DNA of 64,000 bases, from assembly GCA_016791045.1 (NCBI GenBank), contig JAEUNO010000047.1, forward strand, positions 62,001 through 126,000, written 5' to 3'. A model generated the notes under the pieces. The model worked only from the letters and a program-made list of their open reading frames with translations. It was not told the DNA's origin and ran no database searches. Below are positions 9,027-15,699 of this stretch, piece after piece. This DNA comes from Methyloversatilis sp. GTDB lineage: Bacteria > Pseudomonadota > Gammaproteobacteria > Burkholderiales > Rhodocyclaceae. Each line of letters starts with the position of its first letter. Positions within the stretch are counted from its first letter, which is position 1. Both the position numbers and the translations under genes were made by a program.

Positions 9027-10190
9027 TTACAATCCCGCGTCCGCCCGCAGTGCGGCGGCCTTGTCGATCGCTTCCCACGTGAATTCCGGCTCGTCGCGGC
9101 CGAAGTGGCCGTAGGCGGCGGTCTTCTGGTAGATCGGACGCAGCAGGTCGAGCATCTGCACGATGCCCTTCGGGCGCAGGTCGAAATGGCGCTTCACCAG
9201 TTCGGTCAGCTTCTCGTTCGACAGTTTGCCGGTGCCGAAGGTGTCGACCATGATCGAGGTCGGCTGGGCGACGCCGATGGCGTAGCTCACCTGCACCAGC
9301 GCCTTCGATGCGAGGCCGGCGGCGACGATGTTCTTCGCCACGTACCGTGCGGCGTAGGCAGCCGAGCGGTCGACCTTCGACGGGTCCTTGCCGGAGAATG
9401 CGCCACCGCCGTGCGGCGCAGCACCGCCGTAGGTGTCGACGATGATCTTGCGGCCGGTCAGACCGCAATCACCCTGCGGGCCGCCGATGACGAAGCGGCC
9501 GGTCGGGTTCACCAGATATTTGATTTCACCCTTCACCAGCTCGGGCGGCAGCACCGGCTTGATCACGTCCTCGATCACCGCCTCGCGGATGGCTTCGAGC
9601 GACATTTCGGGTGCGTGCTGGGTCGACAGCACGACCGTATCGATGCGCTCGGGCTTGCCATCGACGTAGCGGATGGTGACCTGGCTCTTGGCATCCGGGC
9701 GCAGCCAGGGCAGACGGCCGTCCTTGCGCAGATGGGCCTGGCGCTCGACCAGACGGTGCGACAGGTGAATGGCCAGCGGCATCAGCACCGGCGTTTCGTC
9801 GCAGGCGTAGCCGAACATCAGGCCCTGGTCGCCGGCGCCCTGGTTCAGATAGTCGTCGCTGGCGCGATCGACGCCCTGCGCGATGTCCGGGCTCTGCTTG
9901 TCGTAGGCCACCAGCACCGCGCAGCCCTTGTAATCGATGCCGTACTCGGTGTTGTCATAGCCGATGCGCTTGATCGTGTCGCGCGCGACGTGGATGTAAT
10001 CGACGTTGGCCGTGGTGGTGATCTCGCCCGCGAGCACGACGAGCCCCGTGTTGCACAGCGTTTCCGCGGCAACACGTGCGGTCGGGTCCTGTTCGAGGAT
10101 GGCGTCGAGGATGGCGTCGGACACCTGGTCGGACACCTTGTCCGGGTGACCTTCTGAAACCGATTCCGACGTGAAGAAATAATCTGACAT
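9027..10190 (-). CDS. metK: S-adenosylmethionine synthetase
   Basis: A 387-residue enzyme forming SAM from methionine and ATP. The conserved sites are present in order: SEGHPDK at residues 12-18, [12 protein letters not shown] (about 118-129), and the [23 protein letters not shown]-loop-like and methionine-loop region near 260. The start MSDYFF at 10190 fits the family and follows AAGGAG by seven bases. The preceding leader is strikingly structured (see 10191-10258). A terminator shared with the convergent neighbour lies 25 bases past the stop. Confidence 0.98.
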   Translation of the reverse strand: MSDYFFTSESVSEGHPDKVSDQVSDAILDAILEQDPTARVAAETLCNTGLVVLAGEITTTANVDYIHVARDTIKRIGYDNTEYGIDYKGCAVLVAYDKQSPDIAQGVDRASDDYLNQGAGDQGLMFGYACDETPVLMPLAIHLSHRLVERQAHLRKDGRLPWLRPDAKSQVTIRYVDGKPERIDTVVLSTQHAPEMSLEAIREAVIEDVIKPVLPPELVKGEIKYLVNPTGRFVIGGPQGDCGLTGRKIIVDTYGGAAPHGGGAFSGKDPSKVDRSAAYAARYVAKNIVAAGLASKALVQVSYAIGVAQPTSIMVDTFGTGKLSNEKLTELVKRHFDLRPKGIVQMLDLLRPIYQKTAAYGHFGRDEPEFTWEAIDKAAALRADAGL

Positions 10191-10258
10191 GCGCCTGCTC
10201 CTTGTAATCATCCCTGTGCTGGTTCGTCGAACCAGCCCCGGGAAGCGAGCAGGCGACG
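10191..10258 (-). ncRNA. Candidate structured cis-regulatory leader of metK
   Basis: Three nested inverted repeats fill the short leader. The outer one is a perfect 9-bp stem pairing 10247-10255 with 10192-10200. The middle one is a 4-bp stem pairing 10240-10243 with 10211-10214. The inner one is a 9-bp palindrome, 10218-10226 with 10228-10236. The 3' strand of the outer stem contains the GAG of the AAGGAG Shine-Dalgarno and ends two bases before the AUG, so pairing would hide the ribosome site. A promoter-like pair upstream would start transcription right at the outer stem. Feedback by SAM or a related signal is inferred. I do not recognise it as SAM-I, SAM-II or SAH class. Confidence 0.6.
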
Positions 10259-10260
10259 CT

Positions 10261-10288
10261 TTAGCAGTATTTTTAATCCGCCCTGCAA
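10261..10288 (-). promoter_or_regulatory. Candidate sigma-70 promoter of metK
   Basis: On the minus strand TTGCAG (10288-10283) and TGCTAA (10266-10261) are separated by 16 bases. The expected start, about seven bases downstream, falls at about 10254-10257, exactly at the beginning of the outer stem of the structured leader. The match is moderate, but the position supports it. Confidence 0.45.
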
Positions 10289-10360
10289 GTTGTCTCGTTT
10301 AACTCGGCGGAAGCATTAGTCTACCGCGTCCCGTTGTTTCCGTGCGCCAAGCATTTCTCG

Positions 10361-11242
10361 ATGTCTGCAGTTCTTCACACCCCGGCAAGCCGGATTGCCG
10401 GCGCTGTCTTCGGTCTGCTGTCTCGCTGTTCGCTGCGCGTCCTGCAGTGGGCAGGCGCGTTCGCCGGGCGTCGGATGCACGCCTGGTCGGGCAAGTTCCG
10501 TCGGGAGTTCGATGCCAACCTGAAGCGCGCCGTGCCCGATGCCGATGCCGCGCTGATCGACGCGGCGGCCGCCAGCGCCGGGCGGGTCGTGTTCGAACTG
10601 CCCTGGGTGTGGATGCGGCCGCGCGCCGAGGTGCTGGCCCGGGTGACCCGCGTCACCGGCTGGGAGCATGTCGAGGCGCTGCACGCGAAGGGGCGCGGCG
10701 TGGTGCTGCTGACGCCTCACATGGGCGCCTTCGAGGTCGCCGCGCAACTGATCGGCTCGCGTCTCCCGATCACCGTGCTGTACCGCGCACCCCGCCAGGC
10801 CTGGCTGGGTCCGCTGATGGTCCGCGGGCGGGAGGGCGGCGGTGTGTCGCTGGCCGCGGCCGACGGCGGCGGCGTGCGCCGGCTGCTGCGTACGCTGCGC
10901 GACGGCGGGCTGGTCGGCATCCTGCCCGATCAGGTGCCGGCCAATGGCGAAGGCGTGTGGGCGGATTTCTTCGGCCGCCCGGCCTACACGATGACGCTGG
11001 CGGCGCGTCTGACCGAGCATGCCGAAGGTCCGCTGATGGTGTTCGCCGAGCGGTTGCCGGACGGACAGGGTTTCCATCTGCACTTCCTGCCGCCCGAGGT
11101 GCCGGTCACCGGCGACACGCGGGCGCGCGTCGAGGCGATCAACCGCAGCGTCGAAGCGCTGGTGCGCCGCTATCCAGACCAGTACATCTGGGGTTACAAG
11201 CGCTACAAGTGCCCGCCCGGCGTGCAGCGGCCCGCGCTGTAG
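10361..11242 (+). CDS. LpxL/HtrB-like lipid A biosynthesis acyltransferase
   Basis: A 293-residue member of the lysophospholipid/Kdo2-lipid A acyltransferase family, acting at the inner membrane on the cytoplasmic side. An N-terminal hydrophobic region (about 11-36) is followed by the catalytic HX4E motif (His120, Glu125 in TPHMGAFEVA), then LYRAPR, GILPDQVP and DFFGRPAYT, and QYIWGYKRYK near the C-terminus. The ATG at 10361 lacks a clear Shine-Dalgarno; a TTG nine codons upstream is an alternative. It is divergent from metK and probably first in the run to dapF. Which acyl position it serves cannot be told from sequence. Confidence 0.9.
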   Translation: MSAVLHTPASRIAGAVFGLLSRCSLRVLQWAGAFAGRRMHAWSGKFRREFDANLKRAVPDADAALIDAAAASAGRVVFELPWVWMRPRAEVLARVTRVTGWEHVEALHAKGRGVVLLTPHMGAFEVAAQLIGSRLPITVLYRAPRQAWLGPLMVRGREGGGVSLAAADGGGVRRLLRTLRDGGLVGILPDQVPANGEGVWADFFGRPAYTMTLAARLTEHAEGPLMVFAERLPDGQGFHLHFLPPEVPVTGDTRARVEAINRSVEALVRRYPDQYIWGYKRYKCPPGVQRPAL

Positions 11243-11245
11243 AAT
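11240..11245 (+). promoter_or_regulatory. Candidate -10 (TAGAAT) next to the CoA-binding protein start
   Basis: TAGAAT includes the stop codon of the upstream acyltransferase and ends six bases before the ATG at 11252. There is no Shine-Dalgarno between them. If used, it would yield a leaderless transcript, as suggested for 2633-2638. Confidence 0.35.
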
Positions 11246-11251
11246 GCGCGC

Positions 11252-11680
11252 ATGTTCGAAAATCCTTCGCCGCAGGCCATCGGCGCGCTGTTGCGGCGCG
11301 CGCGCACCGTGGCCGTCGTCGGCCTGTCCCCGAATGAAAACCGCCCGAGTCATCGAGTCGCGCGCGCCATGCAGGGCTTCGGCTGGCGCATCGTGCCGGT
11401 GCGACCGGCCGTGACCGAGGTGCTGGGCGAAACCGCCTACGCGTCGCTCGATGACATTCCCGAAGCGCTGCGGCGCGACATCGACCTGGTCGATGTGTTT
11501 CTGGCGCCGGAACGCGTCGGCCCGGTGGTCGACCGCGCCATTGCGCTCGGCCTGCCGGCCATCTGGCTGCAGGACGGCGTGATCGACGAAGCCGCCGCGC
11601 AGCGTGCGAGGGACGCCGGGCTCACCGTGGTGATGAATCGCTGCGTGTGGCGCGACTGGGTGCCGCTGGCGACCGAATGA
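11252..11680 (+). CDS. CoA-binding domain protein (YccU-like)
   Basis: A 142-residue single-domain Rossmann protein of the CoA_binding_2 family, homologous to the N-terminal part of succinyl-CoA synthetase alpha. Typical blocks are [41 protein letters not shown] and [11 protein letters not shown], ending in the VMNRC segment conserved in YccU. It binds CoA in related structures, but its physiological role is unknown. It sits 22 bases before dapF, inside the acyltransferase-dapF-DUF484 run. Confidence 0.92.
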   Translation: MFENPSPQAIGALLRRARTVAVVGLSPNENRPSHRVARAMQGFGWRIVPVRPAVTEVLGETAYASLDDIPEALRRDIDLVDVFLAPERVGPVVDRAIALGLPAIWLQDGVIDEAAAQRARDAGLTVVMNRCVWRDWVPLATE

Positions 11681-11702
11681 AGGCGCACACGAAAGGACGC
11701 GC

Positions 11703-12536
11703 ATGAAGCTGCGTTTTTCCAAGATGCACGGCCTGGGCAACGATTTCGTCGTCATCGATGCCATCCGCCAGCAGGTAGACCTGACGCCGGCGCGCGTGCG
11801 CTTCCTGGCCGACCGCCACTTCGGTGTCGGCTGCGACCAGCTGCTGCTGGTCGAGCGCGCGCAGCAGGCGGGCGTCGATTTCCGCTACCGCATCTTCAAT
11901 GCCGACGGCGGCGAGGTCGAACAGTGCGGCAATGGCGCGCGCTGTTTCGTGCGCTTCGTGCTGGATCAGGGGCTGACCGACAGGCGGCAGATCCGCGTCG
12001 AAACGATGTCCGGCGTCATCACCCTGACCGCGGAAGACGACGGCGACATCACCGTGAACATGGGGGTGCCGGTGTTCGACCCGGCACGCATCCCGTTCGA
12101 CTCCGCCTCCGATGCCTTCGTGCAGCCGCTCGACGTGGCCGGTACGGCGGTGCCGATCACGGCCGTGTCGATGGGCAACCCGCATGCCGTGCAGGTGGTG
12201 GCCGACGTCGATGCCGCGCCGGTCGCGCAGCAGGGGCCGCTGATCGAATCGCACACGCGCTTTCCGGCGCGGGTGAACGCCGGTTTCGTGCAGGTGGTCG
12301 ATGTGCATCACATCCGGCTGCGCGTGTACGAGCGCGGGGCCGGCGAAACGCTGGCCTGCGGCACCGGCGCCTGCGCGGCCGTGGTGGCCGGCGTGGTCAG
12401 GAATCTGCTCGACAGCCCGGTGCGCGTGACCACGCGCGGCGGCGAACTGAACATCCGCTGGGCCGGCGAAGGTGAGCCGGTCTACATGACCGGCCCGGCC
12501 GTGACCGTTTTTGAAGCAGACATTCATCTGGAGTGA
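11703..12536 (+). CDS. dapF: Diaminopimelate epimerase
   Basis: A 277-residue pyridoxal-independent epimerase converting LL- to meso-diaminopimelate for lysine and peptidoglycan. Both halves of the pseudo-symmetric active site are visible: catalytic Cys75 in [16 protein letters not shown] and the second Cys in ACGTGACAA near residue 220. [10 protein letters not shown] lies at the N-terminus. The start follows GAAAGGACGC, a good ribosome site. DUF484 begins seven bases after the stop, as in many proteobacteria. Confidence 0.98.
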   Translation: MKLRFSKMHGLGNDFVVIDAIRQQVDLTPARVRFLADRHFGVGCDQLLLVERAQQAGVDFRYRIFNADGGEVEQCGNGARCFVRFVLDQGLTDRRQIRVETMSGVITLTAEDDGDITVNMGVPVFDPARIPFDSASDAFVQPLDVAGTAVPITAVSMGNPHAVQVVADVDAAPVAQQGPLIESHTRFPARVNAGFVQVVDVHHIRLRVYERGAGETLACGTGACAAVVAGVVRNLLDSPVRVTTRGGELNIRWAGEGEPVYMTGPAVTVFEADIHLE

Positions 12537-12543
12537 CCGAGGC

Positions 12544-13194
12544 ATGAGAGCCGACGACATCGCGCGTTACCTGCAGGACCACCCGCAGTTCTTCGAGGAT
12601 TATCACGACCTGCTGGCGCAGCTGTATGTCCCGCACCCGCACGGCGGCCGCACCATTTCGATCACCGAAAGGCAGATCCTGACGCTGCGCGAAAAGGCCA
12701 AGGCGCTGGAGCTGAAGCTGGCCGAACTGTTGCGTTTCGGCGAGGACAACGACCTCATTTCGACCCGCGTGCATGCCCTGTCGGTCGCACTGCTGACCGC
12801 GGGCAGCTTCGACGCACTGATGAACGTGCTGCGCGAACAGCTGGCCGATGCCTTCGCCGTGCCGCAACTGGCGCTGCGCCTGTGGAACAGCGTGCTGACG
12901 CGCGACAGCGACGTGTTCGCGCCGGTCGAGGAGCGCATCCGCGTGTTTGCCAACGATGCGAAGCACCCGTACTGCGGGCCGGGGAACGATCTCGGCGTGG
13001 TGGCCTGGTTCGGCGACGCGGCGCCGTCGGTGCAGTCGATCGCGCTGATCCCGCTGCGTCGCGAATCCCGCATCGTCGGTCTGCTGGCGCTGGGTTCGGA
13101 TGATGCCGACCGTTTCGTGCCCGACATGGGCACGCTCTACCTTGAACGGATCGGCGAGCTGCTCGGCGCGTCGCTGATCCGCGAGCTGGGCTGA
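12544..13194 (+). CDS. DUF484 family protein
   Basis: A 216-residue protein with the DUF484 layout. A short helical N-terminus with DIARYLQDHPQFFEDY leads into a coiled-coil segment around ITERQILTLREKAKALELKLAEL (about 39-62), then a GAF-like domain (about 75-210) ending in LYLERIGELLGA. The family is soluble and of unknown function. It is normally encoded between dapF and xerC, but here it is followed by a block of intergenic repeats and rlmI; no recombinase gene is seen. Confidence 0.92.
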   Translation: MRADDIARYLQDHPQFFEDYHDLLAQLYVPHPHGGRTISITERQILTLREKAKALELKLAELLRFGEDNDLISTRVHALSVALLTAGSFDALMNVLREQLADAFAVPQLALRLWNSVLTRDSDVFAPVEERIRVFANDAKHPYCGPGNDLGVVAWFGDAAPSVQSIALIPLRRESRIVGLLALGSDDADRFVPDMGTLYLERIGELLGASLIRELG

Positions 13195-13200
13195 GATGAG

Positions 13201-13430
13201 GGCCCCCACGCTCACTTCGTTCGCTGCCCCCCGAGGGGGCTGCGCTCGCCCTTGGGACGGCCCTGCGGGCGGCGCGTCGGCCCCCACGCTCACTTCGTTC
13301 GCACCGGGTCGCCTTTGCGCCGCCGACCGGTTGCGCGGGCGGCGAGCAATGCTCGCCGAAACCCTCGCTACACCCCTTGGGGCGGCCCTGCGGGCGGCGC
13401 GTCGGCCCCCACGCTCACTTCGTTCGCACA
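13201..13430. repeat. Cluster of intergenic direct repeats
   Basis: A 24-bp element beginning ggcccccacgctcacttcg occurs three times (13201-13224, 13279-13302, 13404-13427). The last two copies belong to a longer 47-bp direct repeat (13258-13304 and 13383-13429), identical as far as I can align them by eye. Between them are hairpin-forming palindromes: gcccccc/gggggc near 13226-13240 and ggcgagc/gctcgcc near 13340-13356. Similar elements are widespread between genes in Comamonadaceae and other betaproteobacteria. The block fills the gap between DUF484 and rlmI. I see no transposase or terminal inverted repeat. Confidence 0.85.
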
Positions 13431-13470
13431 GGGTCGGCTTTGCACAGCCGACCCGTTCGGGTGGCGCGGT

Positions 13471-14697
13471 GTGACCGCCACGCTGATCCTCGCGCCGGGC
13501 CGTGAACGCTCGGTGCTGCGGCGCCACCCGTGGATCTTCGCCGGTGCGGTCGATCGCATCGACGGTCGCGCCCGGCCGGGCGACACCGTCGTCGTCCAGG
13601 CGAGCAATGGCCGTGCGCTGGGGCGTGCGGCGCTGTCGCCCGAGTCCCAGATACGTGCCCGCATGTGGACCTTCGTCGACGAAAGCATCGACGACGCCTT
13701 CTTCCGCCGCACCGTGACACGCGCGGTCGAACAGCGGCGCGATCTGCCCGAACTGGCGCCCGAATTCGGGGCTTCCGGCGGTGTGCGGCTGCTGCATGGC
13801 GAATCCGATGGCCTGCCCGGCGTGGTGGCAGACCGCTACGGCGACCTGATCGTGCTGCAGATCACCAGCGCCGGCGGCGAGAAGTGGCGCGATGCCATCG
13901 CCGACGCGCTCACCCGGGCCACCGGCATCGCCCGCATCTACGAACGTTCGGATCCGGACGTGCGCGCATTCGAAGGGCTTGCGGCGCGCACCGGCTGGCT
14001 GACCGGCGAGGCCGGGCACGAGGACGGGGCGGCGCGCCCGGTCATTTCCGAGCGCGCCGCCAGAGGCTGCATCAATATAGAAGTGGACGTGGCCAACGGC
14101 CACAAGACCGGTTTCTATCTTGACCAGCGCGACAGTCGCCGCCTGTGCGGCGAACTGGCCGAGGGCCGGCGGGTGCTGAACTGCTTCTGCTACACCGGCG
14201 GCTTTTCGCTGCACGCGCTGGCAGGCGGGGCGACCGAGGTGCTGTCGATCGATTCGTCCGGCCCGGCGCTCGAGATGGCGCGCGCCAATCTGGCGCACAA
14301 CCCGGGCCTGGACGCCGGCCGCGCGACCTGGCTCGAAGCGGATGTATTCCAGCACCTGCGCACGCTGCGCGCAGAAGGCCGCAAATTCGATCTGGTGGTG
14401 CTCGACCCGCCGAAGTTCGCACCGTCGGCCTCGCATGCCAAGTCGGCTGCCCGCGCCTACAAGGACATCAATTTGCTCGGACTGCGCCTGCTGGCGCCGG
14501 GCGGTCTGCTGATGACCTATTCGTGTTCGGCCGGCATCGACCCGGCGATGTTCCAGGGCATCGTCGGCGACGCAGCGGCCGATGCCGGTGTCGGCGCACG
14601 CGTTTTGCGCCGGCTTTCGGCCGGGGTCGATCACCCGGTGGGACTGGCTTTTCCGGAAGGCGAGTACCTGAAAGGGCTGCTCATCCGCGTGGCGTGA
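13471..14697 (+). CDS. rlmI: 23S rRNA (cytosine-C5)-methyltransferase, RlmI type
   Basis: A 408-residue class I SAM methyltransferase with an N-terminal PUA-like domain (VLRRHPWIFAGAVDRI, about 13-80), a RlmI-type linker (HGESDGLPGVVADRYGDL), and the catalytic core with VLNCFCYTGGFSLHA (motif I), DSSGPALEMAR, and DPPKFAPS (motif IV), ending in PEGEYLKGL. The E. coli homologue methylates C1962. The frame is open far into the upstream repeat block, but homology starts near GTG 13471, so I place the start there. It is not in an obvious operon. Confidence 0.93.
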   Translation: MTATLILAPGRERSVLRRHPWIFAGAVDRIDGRARPGDTVVVQASNGRALGRAALSPESQIRARMWTFVDESIDDAFFRRTVTRAVEQRRDLPELAPEFGASGGVRLLHGESDGLPGVVADRYGDLIVLQITSAGGEKWRDAIADALTRATGIARIYERSDPDVRAFEGLAARTGWLTGEAGHEDGAARPVISERAARGCINIEVDVANGHKTGFYLDQRDSRRLCGELAEGRRVLNCFCYTGGFSLHALAGGATEVLSIDSSGPALEMARANLAHNPGLDAGRATWLEADVFQHLRTLRAEGRKFDLVVLDPPKFAPSASHAKSAARAYKDINLLGLRLLAPGGLLMTYSCSAGIDPAMFQGIVGDAAADAGVGARVLRRLSAGVDHPVGLAFPEGEYLKGLLIRVA

Positions 14698-14766
14698 CAA
14701 CGCGGCTCTTGTTTTACTGCAAACATTGGTATCCTCCCGCTCTTTCCAACTTGGGAGTCCCCGCGG

Positions 14767-15204
14767 ATGGCCACCAAGAACGCCGGCAAGGCAGACAAGC
14801 CGCTGACCGAAGCCGACATGCTGAAAATGCCGGAAAAGGACTACATGAACGAGGCGCAGCTCGCGTTTTTCCGCGGCCTGCTCGCCCGCATGCGTGACGA
14901 CATCCTGCGCAAGGCCGATGAAACGGTCGAGCACATGCGGGAAGTCGATAACGTGTCCGACCCGGCCGACCGCGCGACGGTCGAAGAGGAGCACACGCTG
15001 GAACTGCGCGCCCGCGACCGCGAGCGCAAGCTGCTGAAGAAGATCGAACAGGCGATCGACCGCATCGATGCGGGCGAATACGGCTACTGCGACGAAACCG
15101 GCGAGCCGATCGGCATCGGTCGCCTGCTGGCCCGCCCGACCGCGACGCTGACCATCGAAGCGCAGGAACGGCGCGAGCGGCTGCAAAAGCTCTACGGCGA
15201 CTGA
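14767..15204 (+). CDS. dksA: RNA polymerase-binding transcription factor DksA
   Basis: A 145-residue secondary-channel factor that works with ppGpp at promoters. The coiled-coil tip motif DxxDxA is intact (Asp65, Asp68, Ala70). The four-cysteine zinc finger of E. coli DksA is reduced to a single Cys108 (YGYCDETGEPIG); the later pair is replaced in TLTIEAQERRE. Such cysteine-poor fingers are known in alpha- and betaproteobacterial DksA proteins, which are less zinc- and redox-dependent. A TATCCT-like -10 and an upstream T/A-rich stretch lie at about 14710-14740. Confidence 0.96.
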   Translation: MATKNAGKADKPLTEADMLKMPEKDYMNEAQLAFFRGLLARMRDDILRKADETVEHMREVDNVSDPADRATVEEEHTLELRARDRERKLLKKIEQAIDRIDAGEYGYCDETGEPIGIGRLLARPTATLTIEAQERRERLQKLYGD

Positions 15205-15218
15205 AGCGGCTCCGCCGT
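15205..15218. repeat. Single copy of the REP-like 14-mer
   Basis: agcggctccgccgt directly follows the dksA stop and is identical to the last unit of the tandem repeat at 5201-5214. It overlaps the place where the ribosome binding site of the next gene would be. Confidence 0.6.
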
Positions 15219-15219
15219 C

Positions 15220-15603
15220 ATGAATCCCCTGTTCGTGCTTCGTCGCGTCCTGCTGCTGCTGTGCCTGCTTGGCGCACAGCATGCCGCACTGGTGCACGCG
15301 TACGAACATCATGCGGCATCCGGCCCCCAGTCCGGGGTGCAGCCCGCTGCAGACAGCGCTCTTCAGCCCGTTCTTCAGCCCGTTCTTCAGCCTTTTGCCG
15401 GATCGGATCATGGCTCGGGGCTGCATGCGGCGTCGTGCGCAGACTGCCTGTCGGGTCATGCGCTGAATGCGGCGCTTCCGGTCGCGCTGCCGGGGTTGAG
15501 CCACGCCCGCCTCGGCCATGTGTTCTGCACCGTCGCAGCGGTGCAATCAGCGGTCTGCCGGCTGCCAGAGCAGCGGGCGCACGGCCCGCCTTTTTCCTCC
15601 TGA
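15220..15603 (+). CDS. Small secreted His/Cys-containing hypothetical protein
   Basis: A 127-residue protein with a Sec signal peptide (hydrophobic LLLLCLLGAQHAALVHA, cleavage near residue 27). It then has His-rich segments (YEHHAA, GSDHGSGLHAA) and a CADCLSGHAL motif, similar to DUF2946-type periplasmic proteins that often accompany metal-related receptors. A 12-bp unit, cttcagcccgtt, is tandemly repeated from 15361 and gives LQPV-LQPV-LQPF. It lies just upstream of a ZnuD-like receptor, so a periplasmic metal-related role is plausible but inferred. The Shine-Dalgarno is weak. Confidence 0.65.
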   Translation: MNPLFVLRRVLLLLCLLGAQHAALVHAYEHHAASGPQSGVQPAADSALQPVLQPVLQPFAGSDHGSGLHAASCADCLSGHALNAALPVALPGLSHARLGHVFCTVAAVQSAVCRLPEQRAHGPPFSS

Positions 15604-15699
15604 TCTGACGCAGCGCGCCACGTCCACGGCGCGATCCATCCAGTGACAGACCGGCTGCGCCGCGCGCGCGGCCATGCCCTATCGGGCCAGGGGAGCTTC

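Noticed and set aside
7720..9468. Long minus-strand frame across the binding-protein gene and into metK
   Set aside because: It is out of frame with metK, reads through a bidirectional terminator and has no homology I recognise.
13201..13430. Insertion sequence remnant
   Set aside because: No transposase fragment, terminal inverted repeat or target duplication is visible; it is better described as clustered intergenic repeats.
13252..13470. N-terminal extension of rlmI from an upstream start
   Set aside because: The extra 73 codons are translated intergenic repeat (repeated blocks with HAHFVRTG-like peptides) and match nothing in the family.
12397..15546. Very long open frame on the minus strand (over 1000 codons) across dapF, DUF484, rlmI and dksA
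   Set aside because: It lies opposite well-identified genes, has low-complexity Arg/His/Gln composition and passes through the repeat block. It is a GC-rich antisense shadow.
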